Counted from the stretch's first letter, positions 27,090-34,947 are shown. The stretch: DNA of 64,000 nucleotides from CAVUCH01 sp963763095 (GCA_963763095.1 CAVXNR010000015.1:1-64000); one strand, 5' to 3'. Notes: generated from the letters alone by a model not told the origin. Made by a program: numbers and translations.

Positions 27090-27738
27090 ACCCGCCCGAC
27101 GCGAGAAGCGCGCCGCCAGTCGCGCGCCCTCGCAGCCGGCGCCTGCCGCGCCGGCATCGGCCATGGCGGCCGGCGACGGCCTGCGCCCGTGGCATTTCTT
27201 CTTCGTGGCGTCGGCGCTGCTCGCGCTCGTGACGGTCACCCTGATGCGGGGCCAGCCACTGGAGCGGCTGCTGCTCGCGGTGGCGACCGTAGCGGCCGCC
27301 GGGTACGCGGGCCACAGCCTCTTCCGCATGCTGAGCCCGCTCGTCAGCGATGACATCGGCGAAGACGCCACGATGGTGGCCGGGCGGACGCGGGCAGCGC
27401 TTGAACGCGACAAGATGCTGACGCTGCGCGCCATCAAGGAGCTGGAGTTCGACCGGGCAATGGGCAAGATCGCCGAGGGCGACTTCGACATCATGCGAGA
27501 CCGGCTGCGGACCCGTGCGATCCGCCTCATCACGCAGCTCGATGGCGCGGCGGTCTACCGGGAGATGATCGAGCGCGATCTCGCGGCGCGTGTCCCGCCC
27601 GAATCGGAGGTGGCGGGTGTGCACCCGGCACCAGCCACCCCACCCGGCAGTCCGACGTGCACCGAATGCGGCACGACGAACGATGCGGACGCGCGCTTCT
27701 GCAAGGGCTGCGGCCGGCCACTGCAGGTGACCGCCTGA
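27067..27738 (+). CDS. CcmI-like membrane protein with C-terminal zinc ribbon
   Basis: A 223-aa protein: a Pro/Ala-rich N-terminus, one or two membrane helices (FFFVASALLALVTVTLM and LLLAVATVAAAGY), then a helical segment DKMLTLRAIKELEFDRAMGK that resembles the CcmI heptad helix, and at the end a double-CxxC zinc ribbon (CTECG, then CKGCG). Its start overlaps the ccmF-ccmH gene and its stop overlaps the next start (TGATG), so translation is coupled. CcmI delivers apocytochrome to the CcmF-CcmH complex; a comparable scaffold role is inferred from position and the helix. The zinc ribbon is not part of classical CcmI. Confidence 0.7.
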   Translation: MSSATLTEPARREKRAASRAPSQPAPAAPASAMAAGDGLRPWHFFFVASALLALVTVTLMRGQPLERLLLAVATVAAAGYAGHSLFRMLSPLVSDDIGEDATMVAGRTRAALERDKMLTLRAIKELEFDRAMGKIAEGDFDIMRDRLRTRAIRLITQLDGAAVYREMIERDLAARVPPESEVAGVHPAPATPPGSPTCTECGTTNDADARFCKGCGRPLQVTA

Positions 27739-28997
27739 TGACTCCCGCAGTGAGTTCCATGTGGGGCAGGGCTTCAGCCCTGCTGATTGTCCTGTTGTGT
27801 CCCGCGTCCGTGCTGGCGCAGATGCCCGACGTGCGCGCCATGTCCGGCCTGTCGATGCCAACACCAGACCTGCCGGACGGGACCGTGACCGTGCGGGTCG
27901 TCCGCGATCAGATTACGAACAACCTGTCGGGTGTCCCGGTCGAACTCCATGGCGCTGGAGACGTGCGCCGCGGCTCGACCGGTGCAGACGGACGGGCACA
28001 ATTCGCAGGAGTGCCTCCTGGCAGCCAGGTGCATGCGGTAGCGCTGGTGGACGGAAAGCGCATCGAGTCGCAGCCGTTCGCGATGCCTGCGAAGGGCGGC
28101 GTACGGACGATCCTCGCCGCACCGGGCGATTCGTCTACGGCCCGCCCAGCGGCACCGCCTGGCGGGTCAGCGCCCGGCGGGGTACCGCAGCCGTCGGGCA
28201 ACGTCTCGTCGCTGTCGATCGGAGCGAACTCCCGCGTCGCAGCGGAGTTCTCGGACGACGTGCTCCAGATGTTCTATCTGTTCGAGATCGTCAACCGGAC
28301 AGGCGCGGCGGTTATGCCGGCATCCGCCCTCGTCTTTGACATGCCCACGGGCGCGGAGGGGACGACGGTGCTCGAGGGCTCGACGAAGAATGCCAGCGCC
28401 AAGGGCACGCGCGTGACGGTCACGGGGCCGTTCGCGCCGGGCGTGACGCCGCTGCAGATTGCGTTTCGCCTCGAGTCGCTCGGGAGCGCCGCCGCGATCG
28501 CATCCATTTTCCCGCTCCCGATGGATGTCGTGTCCGTGGCTGTGCAGAAGATCGGCGGGATGACCGTGAGCTCCCCACAGGTTCTGCGCGTCCAGGAGAG
28601 GCCGCTCGACACGTCGGTGTTCGTCATGGGCATGGGCCCGCGGCTCGCGGCGGGCGCACCGCTCGTCCTGCAGCTCGAGGGTTTGCCGTACAAGAGCCTT
28701 GCCCCCGTGTATGTGGCCCTGGCCCTGGCGACAGCCATCGTGGGCGTTGCCGTGTGGTTCGTCGTCTTCCCGGGACCCTTCGAAGCCACGGGCGCTCGAC
28801 GCCGCGCCCTGCACGAGCGACGCGAAAAGGGCCTCGCGGCGATCGCCGCGCTCGACGCGGATCACCGGGCCGGGCGCCTCGACGAGGCGCACTACACCGC
28901 CCGGCGTGCACTGCTCGTGGCCCAGCTCGAACGTATCTATGGCGAGCTCGATCTCGAGGGCGCCACGACACCCGGCGGGCAGGGCGTCGCCGCGTGA
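27738..28997 (+). CDS. Exported protein with Ig-like domains and a CcmI-like C-terminal helix
   Basis: A 419-aa protein not assignable to a named family. It has a signal peptide (ALLIVLLCPASVLAQ), a carboxypeptidase-regulatory-like beta domain (VTVRVVRDQITNNLSGVPVE), a Pro/Gly linker, a second beta-rich domain, one membrane helix (YVALALATAIVGVAVWFVVF) and a cytoplasmic helix ERREKGLAAIAALDADHRAG. That last segment resembles the CcmI-like helix of the gene before it. ATG 27738 overlaps the preceding stop; ATG 27759 would also give a signal peptide. Position inside the ccm operon between the CcmI-like gene and ccmA suggests an accessory in cytochrome maturation. Part of the signal peptide is encoded by a dispersed repeat. 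Confidence 0.75.
   Translation: MTPAVSSMWGRASALLIVLLCPASVLAQMPDVRAMSGLSMPTPDLPDGTVTVRVVRDQITNNLSGVPVELHGAGDVRRGSTGADGRAQFAGVPPGSQVHAVALVDGKRIESQPFAMPAKGGVRTILAAPGDSSTARPAAPPGGSAPGGVPQPSGNVSSLSIGANSRVAAEFSDDVLQMFYLFEIVNRTGAAVMPASALVFDMPTGAEGTTVLEGSTKNASAKGTRVTVTGPFAPGVTPLQIAFRLESLGSAAAIASIFPLPMDVVSVAVQKIGGMTVSSPQVLRVQERPLDTSVFVMGMGPRLAAGAPLVLQLEGLPYKSLAPVYVALALATAIVGVAVWFVVFPGPFEATGARRRALHERREKGLAAIAALDADHRAGRLDEAHYTARRALLVAQLERIYGELDLEGATTPGGQGVAA
27759..27786. repeat. REP-like element inside a coding sequence
   Basis: GTGGGGCAGGGCTTCAGCCC (27761-27780) and the following TGC match the dispersed palindrome found at 6916-6984 and 31696-31786. Here it is translated as WGRASALLI, forming the front of a signal peptide. 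Confidence 0.85.
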
Positions 28998-29713
28998 GCG
29001 ACGACTTCGACCGGCTGACCTTGTCAGACGTCTCTCGACATTTCGGCCGCCGCCGCGCGCTCTCGCACGTGTCGTTCTCCTGCGTCGCGGGCGATATCTT
29101 CGGCCTGCTCGGACCGAACGGCGCGGGTAAGTCCACGCTCCTCTCCATCCTCGCCACGCTGCTGCGCCCGAGCTCCGGAGACGTGCGATATGGCGCCCGC
29201 TCGGTGCGGGATGGCGCCGCGGGGGTCCGTGCCCGCCTCGGCCTGCTCGGGCACGAGCAGCAGTTGTACCCGGAGCTGACGGCGGCCGAGAACCTGCGGT
29301 TCTTCGCACGTTTGTACGGGCTGCCCGACGTCGATGCCCGCGCTCGTGACGCCCTGGCAGCGGCGGCGCTCGCCGACAGAGCGGACGATGCCGTCTCAGG
29401 GTTCTCTCGCGGGATGCGGCAGCGGCTCGCCCTCGAGCGTGCCGTGCTGCACGATCCTCGGCTGCTGCTGCTCGACGAGCCGTTCACCGGGCTCGACCAG
29501 GCGTCGGCGGCCGTACTCATCGCCCGCTTGCGCGCGCTCGCTGCGCGTGGCCGCATCATCGTGATCGCCACCCATGATCTCGACCTGGCGGAAGGCCTGC
29601 TCACGCGGTCGGTCATCCTCAAGGATGGACGGGTGGCGGCACTCTGCGATGACGGGGTGGCCGTGCGGACGCGCTATGAGGCGGCCGTGCGTCCGCGAGC
29701 CGTGGCGTCGTAA
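28994..29713 (+). CDS. ccmA: Haem exporter ATP-binding protein CcmA
   Basis: ABC ATPase that, with CcmB, drives release of haem-loaded CcmE. The 239 aa contain Walker A GPNGAGKSTLL, Q-loop region GLLGHEQQLYPELTA, signature SGFSRGMRQRLALERA, Walker B LLLLDEPFTGLDQ and the switch His in VIATHDLD. GTG 28994 overlaps the previous stop and TAATG links it to ccmB. The sequence is a simple ABC subunit without fused permease. The CcmA assignment rests on the ccmB and ccmC neighbours as well as the sequence. Confidence 0.92.
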   Translation: MSDDFDRLTLSDVSRHFGRRRALSHVSFSCVAGDIFGLLGPNGAGKSTLLSILATLLRPSSGDVRYGARSVRDGAAGVRARLGLLGHEQQLYPELTAAENLRFFARLYGLPDVDARARDALAAAALADRADDAVSGFSRGMRQRLALERAVLHDPRLLLLDEPFTGLDQASAAVLIARLRALAARGRIIVIATHDLDLAEGLLTRSVILKDGRVAALCDDGVAVRTRYEAAVRPRAVAS

Positions 29714-30396
29714 TGGGCCAGTTCGTCAGGACGGCATGGCTCGTCATGCAGAAGGACCTCACGGTCGAGATCCGCAGCCGCGAGATCGTGTCCACGACGG
29801 TCTTCTTCGCGATCTCGTGCGTGCTCGTGTTCGCCTTCGCGCTCGTCAAGGACGGACGGACAGTGGTGGATGCCGCCGCGGGGATCCTCTGGATCGCGAT
29901 TGCCTTTTCCGGGACGCTCGCCCTGGGGCGCACGTTCGAGCGGGAGCGCTACACCGACACGCTGCGGGCCCTGATGCTCGCGCCGGCGGACCGGCCGGCG
30001 ATCTACGTGGGCAAGCTGCTGGCGATTGTCGCGATGATCTTTGCCGCCGAGGCGCTCCTGGTACCGCTCGTCGCGCTGCTGTTCCAGGCGGGGCTGTTCG
30101 CGGCACCGATGCTGCTCGGCGCGATTCTGCTCACCGGCACCGTGGGGTTCGCGACGGTGGGCACACTGTTCGCGGCCATGCTCGTGCGCGCGCGCAGCCG
30201 TGACGTCCTGCTCCCCGTGCTGTTGTATCCCGTCACGATTCCGGTGATCATTGGCGGCGTTCGCGGCACGGCGGCACTGCTCGGGGATCCCCCCGACGTG
30301 GCGATGGCCCAATTCTGGATCGGGCTGCTGCTGTTCTTCGATGTCGTCTTCGTCGTGCTGTCGCTCTGGACTTTTGAGCCGCTGATGACGGAGTGA
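29713..30396 (+). CDS. ccmB: Haem exporter permease CcmB
   Basis: Inner-membrane subunit paired with CcmA. The 227-aa protein has the family N-terminus (AWLVMQKDLTVEIRSRE) and six membrane segments, including TVVDAAAGILWIAIAFSGTL, then GRTFERERYTDTLRALMLAP, which is highly characteristic of CcmB. It overlaps ccmA by one base (TAATG). A 143-bp gap filled mostly by two heptamer arrays separates it from ccmC. Confidence 0.93.
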   Translation: MGQFVRTAWLVMQKDLTVEIRSREIVSTTVFFAISCVLVFAFALVKDGRTVVDAAAGILWIAIAFSGTLALGRTFERERYTDTLRALMLAPADRPAIYVGKLLAIVAMIFAAEALLVPLVALLFQAGLFAAPMLLGAILLTGTVGFATVGTLFAAMLVRARSRDVLLPVLLYPVTIPVIIGGVRGTAALLGDPPDVAMAQFWIGLLLFFDVVFVVLSLWTFEPLMTE

Positions 30397-30410
30397 TCGG
30401 GCGATCGGCA

Positions 30411-30466
30411 AGGGCTAAGGGCTAAGGGCTAAGGGCTAAGGGCTAAGGGCTAAGGGCTAAGGGCTA
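30411..30466. repeat. Heptanucleotide array AGGGCTA x8
   Basis: Eight perfect copies of AGGGCTA occupy 56 bp between ccmB and ccmC. Perfect repetition indicates recent or ongoing slippage. Confidence 0.95.
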
Positions 30467-30483
30467 ACAGGCTACAAGGCGGC

Positions 30484-30532
30484 TAACGGTCAACGGTTAA
30501 CGGTCAACGGTTAACGGTAATCGGTTAACGGT
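30484..30532. repeat. Heptanucleotide array (T/C)AACGGT x7
   Basis: Seven units alternating TAACGGT and CAACGGT, with one AATCGGT, end 7 bp before the ccmC ATG. The AAGGGT that follows at 30533-30538 could act as the ccmC ribosome-binding site. Confidence 0.9.
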
Positions 30533-30539
30533 AAGGGTA

Positions 30540-31211
30540 ATGCGAAAGTCTGTCGGAGTCTGGCTGGGCGTGGCCGCCGTGATGTTCGCGGTGGCGCCGA
30601 TCCTGGTGGTGCGGGCGCCTTACGAGTCGACCATGGGGCTCGTGCAGAAGATCTTCTACTACCACGCACCGCTCGGGATGATGATGTTCCTGTCGGCATT
30701 CGTCTCGGGGATTGCTGCCGGCATCTTCATCTTCAAGGGGCGCGCCGCCGCGGATCGCGTGTCGCTCGCCGCGGCCGAGATCACCGTGCTGTTCGGTTCC
30801 CTCGTCCTGATCACGGGACCCATGTGGGCGCGGAAGGCTTGGGGGGTGTGGTGGCAGTGGGACGCCCGCCTGACCTCGTCGCTGCTGCTCTGGATGATCT
30901 TCGTCGCGTATCTGCTCGTTCGCCGTTACGGTGGGCCGGGTTCCGACAAGCTGAGCGCCGCGGTCGCGCTGTTCGGCATGGCCAACGTGCCGTTTGTCTA
31001 TGTGTCGGTGAATGTCTGGCGCACGCTTCACCCGAAGACGAGCGTCGTTCCCACCCTGCAGCCCGGCATGCGGGAAGTGTTCTGGTTCTGCGCGGCGGCC
31101 TTTGCGGTGTTGTACGGCGTGCTGCTCGCCCTGCGTGTCCGGCTTGCGACGCAGCAGGCGGAAGTCGAGCGGCTGTACCTCGAGCTCGACGATCAATCGG
31201 AGCTGTCGTGA
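30540..31211 (+). CDS. ccmC: Haem exporter/handling protein CcmC
   Basis: Inner-membrane WWD-domain protein that presents haem to CcmE. The 223 aa contain six membrane segments, the first conserved His in KIFYYHAPLGMMMF, the tryptophan-rich WGVWWQWDARLTSSLLLW and the second His region VNVWRTLHPKTSV. All family landmarks are present at normal spacing. It overlaps the next gene by one base (TGATG). The ATG is preceded by the heptamer array rather than a standard leader. Confidence 0.94.
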   Translation: MRKSVGVWLGVAAVMFAVAPILVVRAPYESTMGLVQKIFYYHAPLGMMMFLSAFVSGIAAGIFIFKGRAAADRVSLAAAEITVLFGSLVLITGPMWARKAWGVWWQWDARLTSSLLLWMIFVAYLLVRRYGGPGSDKLSAAVALFGMANVPFVYVSVNVWRTLHPKTSVVPTLQPGMREVFWFCAAAFAVLYGVLLALRVRLATQQAEVERLYLELDDQSELS

Positions 31212-31522
31212 TGACGACGAGAAACGGCGTGCGCTGGCACGTGATGTCAATCGCGTTCGTTGGGCTGCTGGCGTTCGCGTCGCCAGCGCTGGCGGTCTCC
31301 GCGCAACAGCCAGGATCTCAGACCGAGGCGGCGCGTGAAGGGTACGTGCCCGTGAAGGACCTGCCGGCCGCGGAGCAGCTGCCGGCGGCGCCCCTCGTCC
31401 TCGGGGCGTATGCGCTGATCTGGGTCGGCGTGTTCGTGTACGTGTGGAGCATCTCGCGCCGCCTGGCGTCTGTCGATCGGGAGCTCCTCGCGCTGCGCCG
31501 GATGATCGACACGCGGCGGTAG
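31211..31522 (+). CDS. CcmD-like small membrane protein
   Basis: A 103-aa protein with an N-terminal signal-like helix (MSIAFVGLLAFASPALA), a short linker and a C-terminal membrane helix (LVLGAYALIWVGVFVYVWSI) followed by a basic/acidic coil (SRRLASVDRELLALRRM). The second half has the size and pattern of CcmD, which stabilises the CcmABC-CcmE complex. Start ATG overlaps the ccmC stop. Classical CcmD lacks the exported N-terminal part, so this is a longer variant. Assignment depends on operon position. Confidence 0.7.
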   Translation: MTTRNGVRWHVMSIAFVGLLAFASPALAVSAQQPGSQTEAAREGYVPVKDLPAAEQLPAAPLVLGAYALIWVGVFVYVWSISRRLASVDRELLALRRMIDTRR

Positions 31523-31534
31523 GGAACCTCCGGC

Positions 31535-31681
31535 ATGGGCGCAGGGCATTTCATCTTCATCCCGGCGGTGCTTCTCGTGGGCATCGTGATTGGCTGGATC
31601 CTCGGGTCGCGTGCGGCACGCGACGCGTTCGCTGCGGAGCTGCGGCGCCGCGAGAACCGGCGCACGTCTGGTCCTCCGTAA
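31535..31681 (+). CDS. 48-aa single-pass membrane protein ending the ccm operon
   Basis: A short frame: ATG 31535 after AGGGAACC, a membrane helix (FIFIPAVLLVGIVIGWILG) and a basic tail (AAELRRRENRR), stop at 31681. It lies 12 bp after the CcmD-like gene, has coding-like codon use and a helix-plus-charged-coil design like that gene. I do not recognise a family. It could be a second CcmD-type subunit. Confidence 0.6.
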   Translation: MGAGHFIFIPAVLLVGIVIGWILGSRAARDAFAAELRRRENRRTSGPP

Positions 31682-31695
31682 GAGCACCTCCTCGT

Positions 31696-31786
31696 GTCAG
31701 CAGGGCGGAAGACCTGCCCCACGATTCGCTGCCAGGCTGTGCTTCTCAGACAGGATCGCGTCAGCAGGGCTGAAGCCCTGCCCCAC
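31696..31786. repeat. Two direct copies of the REP-like element
   Basis: GTCAGCAGGGCGGAAGACCT (31696-31715) and GTCAGCAGGGCTGAAGCCCT (31760-31779), each followed by GCCCCAC, are separated by 37 bp and lie between the convergent ccm operon and phosphoesterase gene. The second copy is a clean hairpin and could end transcription. Confidence 0.85.
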
Positions 31787-31800
31787 TGGCGAGACCCAGA

Positions 31801-32544
31801 CTAACGGCCCACGGCCAGGCGGCGCGCCAGGACGTCGGGCAGCCCCGCGCGGATCACCTTCTGCTGCGTTGTCTGGATCGGATACTCGATCCGGCGAAGC
31901 TCCACCCGGCGCGCGGTCGTGTCCGCGACCGCAAAGGCGGCGCGCGGATCGCCGTCCCGTGGCTGTCCGACGGATCCGGGGTTGATCAGATAGCGGCGAT
32001 CCTCTGTGATGGCCACCGGCCAGAGCGGCTCGCCGTCCGGCGTTTCCACTTCGAGCCCCTGCCGTGATCGGGTGAACACGACCGGGATGTGCGTGTGGCC
32101 GAACAGGCAGACCGGCCGTGTGGCCGATTCGAGCGCGCGCAGGGCATCGAGCTCATCGAAGACGTACGCATCCTCGTCGTACGGCGTCCCATGGCAGATC
32201 TCGATCATGTCGTCCACGACCTGCGGACCCTGCTGCAGCGCCGCCAGATACGCGGCGTTCTCGGGCGAGAGCTCCAGCATCGTCCAGCTGACGGCGCTGC
32301 GCGCAATCGTGTTGAAGCCTTCGGCGTCCTCTACGCCTGCGGCCACTTTGTCGTGATTGCCGCGGATCGTGGCGCGGGGCGAGAGGCTCCGCACCCGCTC
32401 GATGACCGCGTTTGGATCGGCGCCATAGCCGACGAGGTCGCCGAGGACGAGCGTGGCATCGTAGGTCGCAGGATCGAGTGTGCCGAGCACCGCATCGAGC
32501 GCCTCGATATTGCCGTGGATGTCGCTCAGGATCAGGTATCGCAT
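31801..32544 (-). CDS. Calcineurin-like metallophosphoesterase (YfcE/MJ0936 type)
   Basis: Soluble dinuclear-metal phosphoesterase, 247 aa. Metal-binding motifs are complete: LILSDIHGN (DxH), VLGDLVGYGADP (GD), IRGNHDKV (GNHD), ICHGTPYDED and LFGHTHIPVVF (GHTH). ATG 32544 directly precedes the first motif; the longer frame upstream overlaps aroK. It follows aroK by 1 bp on the same strand, so it is the third gene of an aroA-aroK operon. The physiological substrate of this family is mostly undefined, and nothing here links it to aromatic synthesis beyond position. Confidence 0.88.
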   Translation of the reverse strand: MRYLILSDIHGNIEALDAVLGTLDPATYDATLVLGDLVGYGADPNAVIERVRSLSPRATIRGNHDKVAAGVEDAEGFNTIARSAVSWTMLELSPENAAYLAALQQGPQVVDDMIEICHGTPYDEDAYVFDELDALRALESATRPVCLFGHTHIPVVFTRSRQGLEVETPDGEPLWPVAITEDRRYLINPGSVGQPRDGDPRAAFAVADTTARRVELRRIEYPIQTTQQKVIRAGLPDVLARRLAVGR

Positions 32545-32545
32545 G

Positions 32546-33046
32546 TCACACGTCCAATGCGGCGACGACCTGCTCGACCAGATCGCCGACCCGGGCACCG
32601 GAGGCGTCCAGCCGCAGATGCGCCTGTTGATAGGCGAGGCGGCGGGCGGCGTAGAGCCGTTCGAGCTGCTCCCGATCGGCGGCCATCGGCCGGCGTCCGT
32701 CGGCGGGCAGGCGGTCGATCACCTCCGCGAGCGGCAGATCGAGCCACACCGAGAGCCCGTCGCGATTGACGGTGGCTCGGTTGTCGGGTGCCACGAAGGT
32801 ACCTCCACCGGTCGCGACGACGGCGTGACGCAGCGGCACGAGATCGAGGAGCACGGCGCGTTCGACTGCGCGGAAGTACGGCTCGCCCTCGCGCGCGAAG
32901 ATGGACGCGATCGGGCGGCCCTCGCGCGCCTCGATGCGTTCGTCGACGTCCTCGACACGCCAGTCCAGCCGTATGCCGAGTGCCCGCGCGAGCGTAGTCT
33001 TCCCGGCGGCCATGAACCCGACCAGGTACACCTTATCGGCCGTCAC
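32546..33046 (-). CDS. aroK: Shikimate kinase
   Basis: Phosphorylates shikimate at O3 in aromatic amino-acid synthesis. The 166-aa P-loop kinase has Walker A GFMAAGKTTLARAL, the shikimate-binding DVDERIEAREGRPIA and REGEPYFR, the TGGGTF motif and the lid Arg in DGRRPMA. Length is typical. It overlaps aroA by 14 bp, so the two consecutive pathway steps are co-translated. Confidence 0.93.
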   Translation of the reverse strand: MTADKVYLVGFMAAGKTTLARALGIRLDWRVEDVDERIEAREGRPIASIFAREGEPYFRAVERAVLLDLVPLRHAVVATGGGTFVAPDNRATVNRDGLSVWLDLPLAEVIDRLPADGRRPMAADREQLERLYAARRLAYQQAHLRLDASGARVGDLVEQVVAALDV

Positions 33047-34349
33047 CGCTCAGCGCCGCCAGCGTGTCGAAGAAACCCGGGTACGAGACGTCCACCGCTT
33101 CCGCGCCCGTGATGAGGGACGGTCCCCTGGCGCCCAGCGCCGCGATCGCGAAAGCCATCGCGAGGCGATGGTCGCTGGCGGCATGAGCGGTCCCGCCGGT
33201 GAGCGGTCTGCCGCCGCGCACGTGAAAGCCGTCCGGGAACTCATCGATGTCGCCGCCGAGGGCGCGCAGACCCGTCGCAAGCGCGGATATGCGGTCGCTC
33301 TCCTTGACGCGCAGCTCGGCGGCGCCGGTCACATGCAGGTCGCCCCCGTGGGTAGCCATGGCGGCCAGCGCGGGCAGCTCGTCGATCAGTCCGGGCACCT
33401 CGTCGGGCCCGATGACCAACGGCCGCAGAGTGCCGGCGCGAACCCGCACGGTGCCGCGCGGCTCGCCGTGCTCAACGCGCTCGTCGCTGCGGTCGATCCG
33501 GGCACCCGCGTGCACGAGCAGGTCGAACAATGCCGTGCGGGTAGGGTTCAGGCCGACATCCGGCAGCTCGAGATCGGAGCCGGGCAGCGATGCCGCAGCC
33601 ACCGTCCAGAACGTGGCGGAGGACAGATCGCCGGGCACGGTGGCCTCGATCCCGTGCAGCCGCTGGTTACCGTCGAGCGAGACGCCGCCGTCGAAGCTGC
33701 GGACTTCGGCGCCGAACGCGCGGAGGCCATGCTCCGTATGATCGCGTGTCGCGACCAGTTCCCGCACCGTGGTCGTGCCATCCGTCTGCAGACCGGCCAG
33801 CAGCGTGGCGCTCTTGACCTGGGCGCTGGCGACCGGGGGCGTGTAGTCGATGGGTCGCAGGGCGCCTCCCGTAATGGTCAGCGGCGCCCGGTCGTTCTCG
33901 GCGGCAATGCGGGCCCCCATCCGGCTGAGGGGCTCGATGACCCGGCGCATAGGGCGCTTGCGCAGCGAGTCGTCCCCGGTGATCGTCGCCGTGAACGAGT
34001 GCGCGGCAAGGATGCCGGACAGGAGCCGGAGCGTCGTTCCCGAGTTCCCCGCGTCGAGCGGCGCCGCCGGCGCGTACAGCCCGCGGAGACCACGGCCGAT
34101 GATCGTTAAGGCGGGTATGCCGCTCCCGGCCGGAGCCGGCCGTCGCTCGACGGCGACGCCAAGGGCGACGAGGCACGACAGCGTCGAGGCGCAGTCCGCA
34201 CCCGGCGAGTAGCCGTGAATGGTGGATCGGCCTTCGGCAAGGGCGGCGAAGAGCGCGTACCGGTGGGAGATCGACTTATCACCCGGCACGCGGACCCGGC
34301 CTGCGATGCGCCGGGCCGGCCGGACGGACGCATCTGTTACTGCGGGCAC
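33033..34349 (-). CDS. aroA: 3-phosphoshikimate 1-carboxyvinyltransferase (EPSP synthase)
   Basis: Transfers enolpyruvyl from PEP to shikimate-3-phosphate. The 438-aa protein shows VPGDKSISHRYALFAALA, DAGNSGTTLRLLSG, GDDSLRKRPMRRVIEPL, the SAQVKSATLLAGL box and KESDRISALATGLRALGG, covering both halves of the inside-out barrel. The GNSGT motif here is the ordinary form. GTG 34349 is chosen. A TATATT at 34356-34361 on the minus strand would start transcription close to this GTG, so the mRNA may have almost no leader. AroK follows with overlap. Confidence 0.95.
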   Translation of the reverse strand: MPAVTDASVRPARRIAGRVRVPGDKSISHRYALFAALAEGRSTIHGYSPGADCASTLSCLVALGVAVERRPAPAGSGIPALTIIGRGLRGLYAPAAPLDAGNSGTTLRLLSGILAAHSFTATITGDDSLRKRPMRRVIEPLSRMGARIAAENDRAPLTITGGALRPIDYTPPVASAQVKSATLLAGLQTDGTTTVRELVATRDHTEHGLRAFGAEVRSFDGGVSLDGNQRLHGIEATVPGDLSSATFWTVAAASLPGSDLELPDVGLNPTRTALFDLLVHAGARIDRSDERVEHGEPRGTVRVRAGTLRPLVIGPDEVPGLIDELPALAAMATHGGDLHVTGAAELRVKESDRISALATGLRALGGDIDEFPDGFHVRGGRPLTGGTAHAASDHRLAMAFAIAALGARGPSLITGAEAVDVSYPGFFDTLAALSGDGR

Positions 34350-34429
34350 TGGGGGAATATATCATGCAGGTTCAGGGGCGAGCGGGGTCGGGCGGCGGCC
34401 GTTTACGTCCCCGTAAATGCCCCGTGCTG

Positions 34430-34458
34430 TTGACCGCTGATCAGCCTTATGGTACTTA
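34430..34458 (+). promoter_or_regulatory. Possible promoter of the anti-sigma-like gene
   Basis: TTGACC (34430-34435), a 17-bp spacer and TACTTA (34453-34458). The -35 matches the form seen elsewhere in the window but the -10 is poor. A small palindrome TTTACG-TCCC-CGTAAA lies at 34402-34417, in the gap shared with aroA. Confidence 0.4.
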
Positions 34459-34500
34459 CACGCGTCACCCCGACAGCGGGATGAGGGCTTCCGTTACAGC

Positions 34501-34947
34501 ATGACCACCAACGGCACGGTTGTCCGGCTCGAGTTCTGCAGCGCATTCGACATGCTGGACTTTGTCCAGTTGGTCAGCGATCACCTGTGCAGGAAGATTG
34601 GGTTCGACGAGGACTCGATGCACTGGGTCGGCGTAGCCGTTCGCGAGTCGGTCATCAACGCCATCAAACACGGCAACGGGAGCGACGAGCGGAAGATGGT
34701 GCACGTGGAGTTCGCCTCGTCCGGCAGCCCAGAGACCGGCGAGCTGGTGATTGCGGTCCGCGACGAGGGCGAGGGGTTCGATCCCGAGAGCATCGCGGAT
34801 CCGCTTGCGCCCGAGAACGTGCTGAAATCGAGCGGGCGCGGCATCTTCCTGATGCGCAACTTCATGGACGATGTCTCGCTGCGGCGCATCCCGGAGGGCG
34901 GCATGGAAGTGCGGATGGTCAAGAAGCTCGCCCGCGCCGAAGCGTAG
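34501..34947 (+). CDS. RsbW-like ATP-binding protein (anti-sigma factor type)
   Basis: A 148-aa HATPase fold of the serine kinase/anti-sigma group. N box: GVAVRESVINAIKHGNG; G1 box: AVRDEGEGFDPESI; G2 region: SSGRGIFLMRNFMDDV. No histidine phospho-acceptor domain or membrane segment. Such proteins usually bind a sigma factor and phosphorylate an STAS antagonist. Neither a sigma nor an STAS-only gene is adjacent, so the partners lie elsewhere. It precedes the inositol-phosphatase-like gene by 48 bp on the same strand and may share its transcript. Confidence 0.85.
   Translation: MTTNGTVVRLEFCSAFDMLDFVQLVSDHLCRKIGFDEDSMHWVGVAVRESVINAIKHGNGSDERKMVHVEFASSGSPETGELVIAVRDEGEGFDPESIADPLAPENVLKSSGRGIFLMRNFMDDVSLRRIPEGGMEVRMVKKLARAEA

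Noticed and set aside
30411..30532. Telomere-like or CRISPR array
   Set aside because: The AGGGCTA unit only superficially resembles telomere repeats and is internal to an operon; there are no spacers, so it is not CRISPR.
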